64,000 nucleotides of DNA from Clostridium sp. (GCF_018372875.1 NZ_JAHAIF010000013.1:1-64000); one strand, 5' to 3'; positions 8,886 to 17,849 are shown, counted from the stretch's first letter. Numbers and translations are program-made. Notes: generated by a model from the sequence alone, not told the origin.

Positions 8886-8926
8886 AAGAAATGCAAATGC
8901 AAATCATATGCAATAAGGAGTGCGAA

Positions 8927-9811
8927 ATGAAAAAGTTATTAGTAAAACTATCAGTGCTAATGATACTTCCAGTTATGTTAATTGGATGCTCAACTAAAAG
9001 TGGTAATGATAATGAACAAAGTGAAAAAGTTAATGTTATGGTTTCTATTAGTCCTTTAAAGGAATTTGCTGAAAGAATAGGTGGAGACAAGATAGAAGTT
9101 AGTACTCTTGTTCCTGAAAATGCAGAACCTCATGATATTGATTTTGGACCAAAAGATCTAGAAAAGCTAATGAAAAGCCAAGTATTTGTATACAATGGAT
9201 TAGGCATGGAACATTGGTTAGAGAATGTTGAAGGACAAATTGATAAAGATAAAGTTAAAATGGTAGATAGTAGTACTGGTGCTGATGTTAGAGTTATAGA
9301 TGGAAAACAAGACCCGCATTTATGGTTAAGTTTAAGAGAAGCAACAGTTCAAAGTAACAACATAAAAAATGCATTAATAGAAGTAGACCCGGAAAATAAA
9401 GATTTCTATGAAGAAAACTATAATAAATTTAAGGATGAACTTGATTCATTATATAATGAATATAAGGATAAGTTTGCTTCAAAGACTCAAAAATATTTTA
9501 TGACTAGTCATGCAGCTTTTGGATACCTTTGTAGAGACTTTGGATTAACAGAAAATTCACTTCACGATATATTTGGTGAAGGAGAGGTAACAGCCAAGAA
9601 GAATGCTGGAGCAATTAATTATTGCAAAGAAAAAGGGATAACAGTTATATTTTCAGAAGGAAGCGAAACTCAAAAGGAAGCAGAAACTATAGCCAATGAA
9701 ATTGGTGGAAAGGTTGAGCCGATATATAGCTTAGAAACTAAGGTTGAAGGAAAAAGTTATATTGAAGCAATGAGATATAACCTTGAAACAATATATAATT
9801 CACTTAAATAG
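8927..9811 (+). CDS. Zinc/manganese ABC transporter substrate-binding lipoprotein (ZnuA/TroA-like)
   Basis: This is an extracellular metal-capture protein (cluster A-I), anchored by a lipid on the cysteine of the lipobox LIGC about 20 residues in. Metal-site motifs are visible: NAEPHDIDFGPKDL (first His), QDPHLWLS (second His), SHAAFGYL (third His) and FSEGSETQKEAETIA near the C-terminus, where the acidic ligand is expected. The start is the ATG at 8927 with AAGGAG at 8915-8920; an upstream in-frame ATG at 8891 lacks a site. No permease or ATPase genes are adjacent, so it must use a transporter encoded elsewhere. Zinc versus manganese cannot be decided from sequence alone. Confidence 0.9.
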   Translation: MKKLLVKLSVLMILPVMLIGCSTKSGNDNEQSEKVNVMVSISPLKEFAERIGGDKIEVSTLVPENAEPHDIDFGPKDLEKLMKSQVFVYNGLGMEHWLENVEGQIDKDKVKMVDSSTGADVRVIDGKQDPHLWLSLREATVQSNNIKNALIEVDPENKDFYEENYNKFKDELDSLYNEYKDKFASKTQKYFMTSHAAFGYLCRDFGLTENSLHDIFGEGEVTAKKNAGAINYCKEKGITVIFSEGSETQKEAETIANEIGGKVEPIYSLETKVEGKSYIEAMRYNLETIYNSLK

Positions 9812-9831
9812 TTAATAATAAATATATATAT

Positions 9832-9860
9832 AAGAGAAATTGCGTTGCAATTTCTCTTTT
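9832..9860 (+). terminator. Terminator (GAGAAATTGC-type hairpin)
   Basis: AGAGAAATTGC pairs with GCAATTTCTCT around GTT, followed by T residues. It is one of many near-identical hairpins in this window. Confidence 0.9.
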
Positions 9861-10035
9861 AAATTATTATAGAAAAAGGTTGTTGTAAATATTGGAAAAA
9901 GAATGATGTTATGGTATCTTTAAATAAATTGAAGTTTTAACATTAGAGTAAGTTTTAAGTCTACTTAAGGATTAGGCTTAACTGTTTATAGGAATATTTA
10001 ATGTTATTAGATAAAAGAATGAAGTGAGGGATTAG

Positions 10036-11826
10036 ATGAGCAGAGCAGAAAACTTTTATAAAGAAAAAATAAATAGTGCAAAAGATAAGATAAATATTTT
10101 AGATAAGTCTATATCTTATATTGGCTGGGGGAGATTAGCTATTGTATTAGTTGGGATTGCTGCAGGATATAAGTTATATAAATCAACTAATTTTTTAAAT
10201 CTTATTTTAGTAGAGTTATTAATTTTAGCGCTATTTATTCTAGTAGCTATAATACATGGTAAAAAAATTAATGAAAGAAATAAATTAAACATTTTATTAG
10301 AGATAAATGAAAAAGGTTTAAATAGATTAAATGGAAAATATAAAGAAGATGAGGATAAGGGAGAAGAATTAATTGAAGAGGGGCATTCCTTCTGTGAGGA
10401 TTTGGATGTTTTTGGCAATAATTCGTTATTCCAGATGGTAAATACCACAAGAACTAAGAGTGGGCGTAAAAAGTTAAAGGAAATATTACTTCTTAAGAAC
10501 TTACCTTCTAAAGAGGTTGTAAATAAAAAGCAGAAAGCAATAAAAGAACTAGGAGAAAAGGTTGAATGGAGACAAAAACTTTATATAGATGGTACTTTTA
10601 AGAAAAAGAAGGGTGAAGAGCTTGAAGAGTTAATAAAGTGGGGAAAGACACCTTCTGAAACAAGCTCTATAAAACTAATAATTGCAGGGATATTTATAGC
10701 AGTTACATTAGCTTTAATAATAGCATGTACATTTAAAATATTACCTTTTAGTATAGTTATTTTAGATTTAATGATTAATTACGTTGTTATTAAAATGCTA
10801 ACAAAGGATATGAACCATGTAATAGAATTATTTCATTCTATTAAAAATAGTGTAAGAGCTTATTCTAATATATTAAATTTAATAGAAAAAGAAGAGTTTA
10901 CAAGTGAGTATTTAAATGAAACTAAAGCTAAACTCACTATAGGAGGAGAATCTTCTTGCAGTAAGGAAATGAATAGATTAGCAGATCTCTTAGATTGGGT
11001 TGGAGACTCAATGGCAAATGCATATTATTTTATTTTAAATGTCTTTGTATTTGCAGATGTATTTATATTATTTAACTTAGATAAATGGAAAGAAAAGAAT
11101 GGGGACTCTATAGAAAAGTGGCTTGAGGTTATGGGAGAATTTGATGCTCTATCAAGTATATCTAACATAAGTTTTGATCATGAGGATTGGTGTTTTGGAA
11201 ATATTACTGAAAAAGAAATAAAGGGCGTTAATATGGCTCATCCTTTGATAGGTGATAGAGCAGTTGCCAATACTTATGAATTAGTAACGCCAAAGCAAAT
11301 AACCTTGATTACTGGGTCAAATATGTCTGGTAAAAGTACATTCTTAAGAACTGTAGGAATAAATCTTTTACTAACTTATATTGGCGCACCAGCTTGTGCA
11401 AATGAATTTAGTTGTCCTATTATGAATATTTACACATGCATGAGAACAAAGGATAACTTAGAGGAAAGTATATCTTCTTTCTATGCAGAGATTTTAAGAA
11501 TAAAGCTTATTATAGATGCTTGTAAAAGAGGAGAAGAGGTATTTGTTTTACTTGATGAAATATTTAAGGGAACTAATTCTAAGGATAGACACATAGGTGC
11601 TACTGTTTTAATAAAACAGTTAATATCAAATGGAGCTAGAGGTCTTGTTTCAACACATGACTTGGAACTATGTGATTTAGAAGAAGAGATGAAGGAAGTA
11701 GAAAACTACAATTTTAGAGAATATTATAAAGATAATAAAATTCAGTTTGATTATAAGCTTAGAAAAGGTAAGAGTAATACACAAAATGCTGTATATCTAA
11801 TGAGGCTGGCTGGTATAGATTTTTGA
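10036..11826 (+). CDS. Membrane-associated MutS-family ATPase
   Basis: This 596-residue protein has only the core and ATPase part of MutS, with no mismatch-recognition domain. Two hydrophobic pairs (about 24-75 and 211-255) should place it in the membrane. The C-terminal ATPase has Walker A TGSNMSGKST (about 426-435), Walker B VLLDEIFKGTNS and a following STHD segment, all typical of MutS. Such clostridial proteins are annotated as 'MutS family DNA mismatch repair protein', but with the recognition domain absent and membrane helices present a role in mismatch repair is doubtful. It stands alone, preceded by a GAAGTGAGGG ribosome site. Confidence 0.8.
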   Translation: MSRAENFYKEKINSAKDKINILDKSISYIGWGRLAIVLVGIAAGYKLYKSTNFLNLILVELLILALFILVAIIHGKKINERNKLNILLEINEKGLNRLNGKYKEDEDKGEELIEEGHSFCEDLDVFGNNSLFQMVNTTRTKSGRKKLKEILLLKNLPSKEVVNKKQKAIKELGEKVEWRQKLYIDGTFKKKKGEELEELIKWGKTPSETSSIKLIIAGIFIAVTLALIIACTFKILPFSIVILDLMINYVVIKMLTKDMNHVIELFHSIKNSVRAYSNILNLIEKEEFTSEYLNETKAKLTIGGESSCSKEMNRLADLLDWVGDSMANAYYFILNVFVFADVFILFNLDKWKEKNGDSIEKWLEVMGEFDALSSISNISFDHEDWCFGNITEKEIKGVNMAHPLIGDRAVANTYELVTPKQITLITGSNMSGKSTFLRTVGINLLLTYIGAPACANEFSCPIMNIYTCMRTKDNLEESISSFYAEILRIKLIIDACKRGEEVFVLLDEIFKGTNSKDRHIGATVLIKQLISNGARGLVSTHDLELCDLEEEMKEVENYNFREYYKDNKIQFDYKLRKGKSNTQNAVYLMRLAGIDF

Positions 11827-11940
11827 AAATAATTCACTTTATTCCAATAAGAAAGTGGTTAGAAAATCTGACAAGCTATTAGGATTATGTTACAATAAAG
11901 TTGTAATGAAAAAGTTTTACTTAATATGAAGGGGAGAGTT

Positions 11941-12345
11941 ATGAATATAGCGTTTTTTCTTACACCAAAGAATGAAGTAGTGTGTGAAAGTTGTGAAGCG
12001 ACCATGAGACAGGTAATGGAGAAGATGGAGCATCACGGTTATACAGCTATTCCATTAATAGATAAGAGTGGAAAGTATGTTGGAACTCTTACAGAAGGTG
12101 ACCTTTTATGGAAACTAAAGAATACACCTGATTTAAATTTTAAAAACACAGAATGTGTTAAGGTAAAAGAGATAGATAGAAGAGTATCTCATAAGAGTGT
12201 ATCAATCAATTCAGATATAGAAAATTTAATTAATTTAGCAATAAATCAAAATTTTGTTCCAGTTGTGGATGACAATGGAATATTTATTGGGATTATAAAG
12301 AGAAGTGATATAATTAATTATTGCTATAATGAAATGAAAAAATAG
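11941..12345 (+). CDS. CBS-domain pair protein
   Basis: This small cytosolic protein (134 residues) is made only of two CBS motifs. Each follows the pattern 'repeated hydrophobic strand, P-V/L-x-D-x-x-G-x-x-x-G': IPLIDKSGKYVGTLTEGDLL and VPVVDDNGIFIGIIKRSDII. Such Bateman modules bind adenosine nucleotides and often regulate another protein. The partner is not identifiable here because neighbours are unrelated. I use the ATG at 11941 because AAGGGGAG lies just upstream; the earlier ATG at 11926 has no ribosome site. Confidence 0.85.
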   Translation: MNIAFFLTPKNEVVCESCEATMRQVMEKMEHHGYTAIPLIDKSGKYVGTLTEGDLLWKLKNTPDLNFKNTECVKVKEIDRRVSHKSVSINSDIENLINLAINQNFVPVVDDNGIFIGIIKRSDIINYCYNEMKK

Positions 12346-12358
12346 TTAAGAGTTTAGA

Positions 12359-12388
12359 AGAGGAATCGCAATGCGATTTCTCTTTTTT
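12359..12388 (+). terminator. Terminator of the CBS protein gene
   Basis: AGAGGAATCGCA (12359-12370) pairs with TGCGATTTCTCT (12372-12383) with one mismatch, followed by a T-run. Confidence 0.85.
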
Positions 12389-12390
12389 CC

Positions 12391-12452
12391 TGTCTAGGAA
12401 AGCATAAAATTTCAATTAGCTATAAATTAAAGGTATTATTACATTTTCATAT
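12391..12452 (+). repeat. Dispersed intergenic repeat, 5' module only
   Basis: TGTCTAGGAAAGCATAAAAT begins directly after the terminator T-run and continues for about 62 bases with near identity to 17639-17698 (shared ATTAGCTATAAATTAAAGGT and TTATTACATTTTCATAT). The 3' hairpin module is absent. The same start is seen at 22691 and 24255. Confidence 0.7.
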
Positions 12453-12511
12453 TAAATTAGATTTTATGAAAGGATAATGTCTAATTAATTTATGAATAAT
12501 AGATTAAGGTG

Positions 12512-12540
12512 TTGACAAAATAGAAATGAAGTATTAATAT
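12512..12540 (+). promoter_or_regulatory. Sigma-A promoter of csoR-copA-copZ
   Basis: TTGACA (12512-12517), 17 bases, TAATAT (12535-12540), directly upstream of the CsoR operator. Confidence 0.8.
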
Positions 12541-12548
12541 CAAATCAC

Positions 12549-12566
12549 ACCCCCTACCCAGGGGGT
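12549..12566 (+). promoter_or_regulatory. CsoR operator
   Basis: ACCCCC and GGGGGT flank TACCCA, a G/C-rich inverted repeat that stands out in very AT-rich DNA and resembles known CsoR operators (runs of C and G around TA). It covers the expected transcript start, so copper-free CsoR would block transcription of its own operon. Confidence 0.8.
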
Positions 12567-12580
12567 AGAGGAGGTAAAAG

Positions 12581-12850
12581 ATGAATTCTGATAAACAAAA
12601 AGCGTTACAAACACTAAAAACTTGTAGGGGACAAGTGGAAGCAATAATTAAAATGTTGGAAGACGAAAGGTATTGTATAGATATTTCAAATCAAATAATT
12701 GCAGCTCAAGGATTATTAAAAAAAGCAAATAAGTTAATTCTTACTCAGCATATGCATCATTGTTTAAAAGAGGCTGCAAGCAATGAGGTTGAAAGAGATG
12801 TAAAGATTGAGGAAGTTGTGGGGATTGTAAATAAGCTTATTGATAAGTAG
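12581..12850 (+). CDS. csoR: Copper-sensing repressor CsoR
   Basis: This 89-residue all-helical DUF156 regulator represses the copper operon until Cu(I) binds. The three Cu(I) ligands are present with canonical spacing: Cys32 (ERYCIDI), His57 and Cys61 (HMHHC), which separates it from the formaldehyde and nickel sensors of the same family. It is the first gene of the operon, 23 bases before copA, and sits behind a G/C-rich palindrome. GAGGAGG precedes the ATG. Confidence 0.92.
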   Translation: MNSDKQKALQTLKTCRGQVEAIIKMLEDERYCIDISNQIIAAQGLLKKANKLILTQHMHHCLKEAASNEVERDVKIEEVVGIVNKLIDK

Positions 12851-12873
12851 TTTTAATAGGAGGAATATAGCTT

Positions 12874-15102
12874 ATGAAAAAAGATTTTAAGGTTACAGGT
12901 ATGACCTGTGCAGCTTGTTCAAGTAGAGTTGAAAGAGTTTTAAACAAGATGGAAGGGGTTACTAAGGCTGAAGTTAACTTAGCAACTGAAGACCTTCATG
13001 TAGATTATGATGATTCAAAACTTAACACTCAGGACATTATAGGAAAAATAGAAAAAGCAGGTTATGGAGCTTATGAAGTAAAAGAAGATACAAAGATTGA
13101 TGAGACTGATAAAGAAGAGGCTATTAATTCTTTAAAGAAAAGATTTGTACTTTCATTAGTTTTTGCAGTTCCATTACTTTATATATCAATGGGGCATATG
13201 ATGGGGGCACCCCTACCTAATATTATAAATCCTATGGATAATGCAATGAACTTTGCATTAATTCAATTGATTTTAGTTATACCAGTAATGATTGTAGGTA
13301 GAAAATTCTTTATTAGTGGATTTAAAAACCTAGTTCATTTAAGTCCTAATATGGATTCATTAATTGCAATTGGTACATCAGCAGCATTTCTTTATGGAAT
13401 ATATGCAATAGTAAAAATTGCTGGTGGAGATACTCATTTTTCAATGGACTTATACTTTGAATCAGGAGCAACAATTTTAACTTTAATTACTTTAGGTAAA
13501 TATCTAGAGGCAAAGACAAAAGGAAAGACATCAGAAGCAATTAAAAAGCTTATGGGATTAGCTCCAAAGAAGGCAACAATAATTGTAGATGGTGTAGAAA
13601 AAGTTATTTCCATTGATGAAGTTAAGGTTGGAGATGTAATTTTAGTAAAGCCAGGAGAAAAGCTTCCTGTAGATGGTGAAATTATTGAAGGAACAACTAC
13701 TATAGATGAATCAATGCTTACAGGAGAAAGTATTCCAATAGATAAGAATATTGGAGATAAGGTTTTTGGAGCAAGTATAAATAAATTTGGTATGTTTAAA
13801 TATAAGGCTACAAAGGTTGGTAAGGATACTGCATTAGCTCAAATAATTAAGCTTGTAGAACAGGCACAAGGATCAAAAGCACCAATAGCTAAAATGGCAG
13901 ATATTATTTCTGGATACTTTGTACCAACAGTAATAACACTAGCAGTTATTTCAAGTATTGTCTGGGCAATAAGTGGTAAGGGACTAGAATTCTCGCTAAC
14001 AATATTTATAGCAGTCCTAGTTATAGCTTGCCCATGTGCTTTAGGATTAGCTACTCCAACAGCAATAATGGTTGGAACAGGTAAGGGTGCAGAAAATGGT
14101 ATTTTAATTAAAAGTGGAGTTGCATTAGAAGGAGCTCATAAAATTAATACTGTTGTATTTGATAAGACAGGTACAATTACAGAAGGTAAACCAAAGGTTA
14201 CGGATATAGTAACTAAAGGATTAAGCGAAGATGAGTTATTGAGATACGCTTCTTCAGCGGAAAAAGGGTCTGAGCATCCATTAGGAGAAGCTATAGTTGT
14301 AGCTGGGATAGAAAGAGAATTAGAGTTATTTGAAATAGCATCCTTTAAATCTGTACCAGGTGAAGGGATAGTTACTTTAATTAATAATAAAAACATTCTT
14401 ATTGGTAACAATAAGTTAATGAAAAATAACAATATAAATATAACTTCAGTAGAAAATGATGTTAAGCTATTAGCTTCTCAAGGAAAGACACCAATGTATA
14501 TGGCTATAGATGGGAATTTAGCTGGAGTTATTGCAGTGGCAGATACATTAAAATCAAATAGTAAAAAAGCAGTTGAAGCACTTCATAAACTTGGAATTGA
14601 AGTAGTTATGTTAACTGGTGATAATGAAAAGACAGCACAAGCTATTGCTAAGGAAGTAGGGATAGATAAGGTTGTTTCAGATGTATTGCCAGGAGATAAG
14701 GCAAATGAAGTTAAGAGACTTCAAGATGAAGGGAAGAATGTGGCTATGGTTGGTGATGGAATAAATGATGCTCCAGCACTTGCAATGGCGAATATAGGTA
14801 TAGCAATTGGATCAGGTACAGATGTAGCTATAGAATCAGCTGATATTGTTTTAATGAGAAGCGATATTCTAGATGTTGTTGGAGCTATCCAATTAAGTAA
14901 GGCAACAATAAAGAATATTAAAGAAAACTTAGGATGGGCATTTGGTTATAATACTTTAGGAATACCAGTAGCTATGGGAATTTTATATGCCTTCGGAGGC
15001 CCACTTCTTAATCCAATGATAGCTGCATTTGCTATGAGTTTTAGTTCAGTATCCGTATTATTAAATGCTTTAAGATTAAAAAGATTTAAACCTAAATTTT
15101 AA
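12874..15102 (+). CDS. copA: Copper-exporting P1B-type ATPase CopA
   Basis: This membrane pump exports Cu(I) at the cost of ATP. The N-terminus has one heavy-metal-associated domain with GMTCAAC (Cys12 and Cys15). The transmembrane ion site CPC is at residues about 386-388 (CPCALGLATP), the phosphorylated aspartate is D430 in DKTGTIT, and the hinge GDGINDAPALA is near 627. The HP motif SEHPLGEAI is present. Length 742 fits an enzyme with a single metal-binding domain. It lies between csoR and copZ under the same promoter. Confidence 0.95.
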   Translation: MKKDFKVTGMTCAACSSRVERVLNKMEGVTKAEVNLATEDLHVDYDDSKLNTQDIIGKIEKAGYGAYEVKEDTKIDETDKEEAINSLKKRFVLSLVFAVPLLYISMGHMMGAPLPNIINPMDNAMNFALIQLILVIPVMIVGRKFFISGFKNLVHLSPNMDSLIAIGTSAAFLYGIYAIVKIAGGDTHFSMDLYFESGATILTLITLGKYLEAKTKGKTSEAIKKLMGLAPKKATIIVDGVEKVISIDEVKVGDVILVKPGEKLPVDGEIIEGTTTIDESMLTGESIPIDKNIGDKVFGASINKFGMFKYKATKVGKDTALAQIIKLVEQAQGSKAPIAKMADIISGYFVPTVITLAVISSIVWAISGKGLEFSLTIFIAVLVIACPCALGLATPTAIMVGTGKGAENGILIKSGVALEGAHKINTVVFDKTGTITEGKPKVTDIVTKGLSEDELLRYASSAEKGSEHPLGEAIVVAGIERELELFEIASFKSVPGEGIVTLINNKNILIGNNKLMKNNNINITSVENDVKLLASQGKTPMYMAIDGNLAGVIAVADTLKSNSKKAVEALHKLGIEVVMLTGDNEKTAQAIAKEVGIDKVVSDVLPGDKANEVKRLQDEGKNVAMVGDGINDAPALAMANIGIAIGSGTDVAIESADIVLMRSDILDVVGAIQLSKATIKNIKENLGWAFGYNTLGIPVAMGILYAFGGPLLNPMIAAFAMSFSSVSVLLNALRLKRFKPKF

Positions 15103-15134
15103 TAAAATATAAAGATTTTTTGGAGGGATTTATT

Positions 15135-15344
15135 ATGGCAAAGTTTAAAATTGAAATGAATGGAATGTCTTGTATGCACTGTGTAGGACATGTGAAAAAT
15201 GCATTTGAAGATTGTGGAAAAGTTAGAGGGATGGATGTAGAAATAAATAAAGCTGTAATTGAAGGAGATTTGACAGAAGAAGAAATTAAAGACATCATTG
15301 AAGATGAAGGATATGATGTTGTGAAGATAGAAAAGATAGACTAA
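15135..15344 (+). CDS. copZ: Copper chaperone CopZ
   Basis: This 69-residue free-standing heavy-metal-associated domain carries Cu(I) to CopA. The metal motif is GMSCMHC (Cys13 and Cys16). The variant M-H between the cysteines is common in chaperones. I start at the ATG at 15135, seven bases after GGAGGG (15122-15127); a TTG inside that ribosome site would be an implausible start. It is the last gene of the copper operon and is followed by a terminator. Confidence 0.92.
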   Translation: MAKFKIEMNGMSCMHCVGHVKNAFEDCGKVRGMDVEINKAVIEGDLTEEEIKDIIEDEGYDVVKIEKID

Positions 15345-15370
15345 AAAAGCTGCCTAAGGGCAGTTTTTTT
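15345..15370 (+). terminator. Terminator of csoR-copA-copZ
   Basis: AAGCTGCC pairs with GGCAGTT across a short loop, with A-run and T-run flanks. Confidence 0.8.
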
Positions 15371-15383
15371 ATTAATAAGATTC

Positions 15384-15423
15384 ATAAAAATAAAGAGAGA
15401 AATTGACTAAGCAATTTCTCTCT
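15384..15423 (-). terminator. Terminator of the pspA-like gene
   Basis: AGAGAGAAATTG (15394-15405) pairs perfectly with CAATTTCTCTCT (15112 region of the next line, 15412-15423). On the minus strand it is followed by a T-rich tract (15393-15384). Confidence 0.8.
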
Positions 15424-15431
15424 CTTAACTT

Positions 15432-16085
15432 TTAAAGTCCTGATTTATATTTTTCTAATTCAGCATCTATGTCAACATCACCTAATTGTTCGAATTCGCT
15501 ATCAAAGTCATCAATGTTCTTTAATTCTCCAAGACCATTAGCCATAGCCTCTTCTCTAGCAATCTTTCTTTCGATATTATCAATATTAATAGAATTAGTT
15601 TTAGTTTCAACATTTGCTAAAACTTCATTAACCTTCTTAGAAGCTTTGGCTGTAGAGTACCTTGCAGCAGCTTCATCCCTATAGCTTCTTGTCTTTTCAA
15701 GTTCTTCTTCTAAAGCTCTTAAGTTTTTCTTTAAAGCATCTGCTTGGGCCTTAGATGTATTATAGGTAGTTACTAAAGATTCATACTTCTTATCAGCATC
15801 TACCTTCTTTGCTAATGCTCTTTTAGCTAAATCCTCATTATTCTTAGAAAGAGCTAATTTAACTTTTGAATCATAATCAACAGATTCATTTTTAGCAGCA
15901 TTCATTTTCTTTTCAATTTCATGAACATTACCTAAAACTTGAGCAGAGTTTAATTTAGCTTTGCTTAATTGTTCTTCCATATCCTTAATTTTTTGATCTA
16001 GTAATTCAATTGGATTTTCCATTTCATCTAAAGTTGAGTTGACTTTTCCTTTAATCATGTTTGACATTCTTTTAAAAATACCCAT
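15432..16085 (-). CDS. PspA/IM30-family membrane-stress protein
   Basis: This peripheral membrane protein of the ESCRT-III-like PspA/Vipp1 family stabilises stressed membranes. The 217 residues are almost entirely charged helix. The first 25 residues form the amphipathic helix (MGIFKRMSNMIKGKVNSTLD) with the typical 'NPIELLDQKIKDMEEQL' continuation, and a long coiled coil follows. AGGAGG lies just before the ATG. It is monocistronic on the minus strand, divergent from the S1-like gene. No liaFSR or pspBC partners are visible. Confidence 0.9.
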   Translation of the reverse strand: MGIFKRMSNMIKGKVNSTLDEMENPIELLDQKIKDMEEQLSKAKLNSAQVLGNVHEIEKKMNAAKNESVDYDSKVKLALSKNNEDLAKRALAKKVDADKKYESLVTTYNTSKAQADALKKNLRALEEELEKTRSYRDEAAARYSTAKASKKVNEVLANVETKTNSINIDNIERKIAREEAMANGLGELKNIDDFDSEFEQLGDVDIDAELEKYKSGL

Positions 16086-16434
16086 GATATAACCTCCTAA
16101 TTTTATTAGTATTTAATTTAAATATCAAGTACATCATATTATCTAAATTAATATTATAACTAAATTATAATGGTAAAATATTGAAAGTGCAAAGGCGAAA
16201 TTAACCTATAAAAGGATAAAAGAGTTAAGTGAGAATAAGAGGTATGAAATAACTCTTTATATTGTAAGCTATTTTACTATAGTTATATAATTAAAAATTT
16301 TACCTATTTTCTATATTATACCATAAACTTATTTTGGGTAAATATATAATATAATTTATATGCTACTTGTATTAGCGATAACAATAATATAGAATTTAAA
16401 TTGGATTAAAATTGTATTTTAGGGAGTGATTTAT
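16086..16434. other. Divergent intergenic region between pspA-like and rpsA-like genes
   Basis: These 349 bases are extremely AT-rich and contain no supported gene. They must hold the divergent promoters. A plus-strand promoter is visible at 16367-16395. On the minus side several TATAAT-like words occur around 16150-16170, but no clear -35 stands out. Confidence 0.6.
16367..16395 (+). promoter_or_regulatory. Sigma-A promoter of the S1-like gene
   Basis: TTGTAT (16367-16372), 17 bases, TAGAAT (16390-16395), 40 bases before the start codon. Confidence 0.55.
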
Positions 16435-17580
16435 ATGACAAATGAAACAAACATGAATAGCATGAGTGAGTTTTTAAATGATTATGACGTTAAGAGAATA
16501 AGAGAAGGAGAAATCCTTGATGGTAAGGTTATAGAAGTAAATGATAAGGAAGTAATAGTTAATATAAATTATGCCTTTGATGGAGTTATATCTAAAGAAG
16601 AATTAACTTATGAAGGAACAAATCCTGAAGAAGTTGTAACGAAGGGCGATGAGTTTAAAGTATACGTTTTATCACCTAATGATGGAGAAGGATATGTGTT
16701 ACTTTCAAGAGTTAAGGCTTTAGCAGTTACTGAAAGAGAAGAATTAAAGAAGGCATTTAAATCAGGTGAATTAATAAATGTAAATGTTAAGGAAGCTGTA
16801 AAGGGTGGAGTTGTAGCTTATTATGGTGGAGTTAGAGTATTTATTCCAGGTTCTCAATTAGGTAGAGAAAGAGTTGAATCTTCAGCTGTAGTAGGAAAGA
16901 TTCTTGAAGTTAAGTTAATAGAATTAGATTTAAGAAATAGAAAAGTTGTTGCTTCTAGAAGAGTGATAGAAGAAGAGCAATATCAAGTAGAGAAGAAAAA
17001 TATGTGGGCTTCTATTAATGAAGGAGAAAAGAGAACAGGTGTTGTAACAAAGATAGCTAAGTTTGGAGCATTTGTTGATATTGGTGGAGTTCAAGGTTTA
17101 GTTCATATAAATGATTTAGCTTGGGGAAGAGTTAAGAGAGTTGAAGATGTAGTTAAAGTTGGAGACCAAGTTGAAGTATTTGTTGGTGAAGTAGATAGAG
17201 AAAAAGAAAGATTAGCTTTAGTTTTAAAGGATGTTAATAATGAACCATGGAAGGTTCATGGAAGTTCTATAAAAGATGGAGCTGTAATGGAAGGTAAAGT
17301 AGTTAGATTAACTAACTTTGGAGCTTTCGTAGAAGTTTTACCTGGAGTTGAGGGATTAGTTCATATTACAGAAATAACTGATGAAAACATAGCTAAAGCA
17401 AGTGATGTATTAACTGTAGGACAAAATGTAAAAGTTAAGGTTTTAAGCATTGATACAGAAAATAAGAAGTTAAGCTTAAGCATTAAAGAAGCTGTTGAGA
17501 GAAACAAGGAATACATGAAGTATAATGATAATGAAGAAGGATTAAGTTTAGGAGATTTATTTAAAGATCTTAAGTTCTAA
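16435..17580 (+). CDS. rpsA: 30S ribosomal protein S1-like (four S1 domains)
   Basis: This RNA-binding protein is related to ribosomal protein S1 and helps mRNA engage the ribosome. Four S1 OB-folds follow one another: about 20-85 (GEILDGKVIEVNDKEVIV), 100-165 (GGVVAYYGGVRVFIPGSQL), 185-255 (GAFVDIGGVQGLVHINDLAWG) and 270-345 (GAFVEVLPGVEGLVHI). With 381 residues it has the short Firmicute form rather than six domains. The start is the ATG at 16435 with GGGAG at 16422-16426; the GTG inside that site is rejected. It is monocistronic with a strong terminator. Confidence 0.92.
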   Translation: MTNETNMNSMSEFLNDYDVKRIREGEILDGKVIEVNDKEVIVNINYAFDGVISKEELTYEGTNPEEVVTKGDEFKVYVLSPNDGEGYVLLSRVKALAVTEREELKKAFKSGELINVNVKEAVKGGVVAYYGGVRVFIPGSQLGRERVESSAVVGKILEVKLIELDLRNRKVVASRRVIEEEQYQVEKKNMWASINEGEKRTGVVTKIAKFGAFVDIGGVQGLVHINDLAWGRVKRVEDVVKVGDQVEVFVGEVDREKERLALVLKDVNNEPWKVHGSSIKDGAVMEGKVVRLTNFGAFVEVLPGVEGLVHITEITDENIAKASDVLTVGQNVKVKVLSIDTENKKLSLSIKEAVERNKEYMKYNDNEEGLSLGDLFKDLKF

Positions 17581-17593
17581 TTAATTAAACAAT

Positions 17594-17635
17594 AATATGG
17601 AGAAATCATATAGAGATTTCTCCATATTTTTTTAT
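17594..17635 (+). terminator. Terminator of rpsA
   Basis: AATATGGAGAAATC (17594-17607) pairs with GATTTCTCCATATT (17615-17628) across 7 bases, followed by T-runs. Confidence 0.9.
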
Positions 17636-17638
17636 TTT

Positions 17639-17816
17639 TTAGGAAAGCATAAAATTTTAATTAGCTATAAATTAAAGGTGTTATTACATTTTCATATCAA
17701 AAAATATAAAATAAAAGATAATAATTTTATAATCTCCTTACATTAAGTACGAAGGGAATAAATATCTATGGACTAAGCGATGGAACAAGCAAAATAAATA
17801 TTCACCCTATCTTTTT
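17639..17816 (+). repeat. Dispersed intergenic repeat, copy with both modules
   Basis: The 5' module (TTAGGAAAGCATAAAATTTT onward, 17639-17698) matches 12391-12452. It is followed by AT-rich joining sequence and the 3' module (about 17725-17816) with the shared core GGAACAAGCAAAATAAATAT (17781-17800). The element fills almost the whole gap between the rpsA terminator and the padR -35 box at 17818. Confidence 0.75.
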
Positions 17817-17817
17817 G

Positions 17818-17846
17818 TTGACAAAAAATGTGAAATAAAATATATT
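17818..17846 (+). promoter_or_regulatory. Sigma-A promoter of the padR operon
   Basis: TTGACA (17818-17823), 17 bases, TATATT (17841-17846). The palindromic operator begins four bases downstream. Confidence 0.8.
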
Positions 17847-17849
17847 ATT

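Noticed and set aside
8927..9811. Riboswitch upstream of the metal-binding lipoprotein gene
   Set aside because: The leader is only about 35 bases after the promoter, too short for known metal riboswitches.
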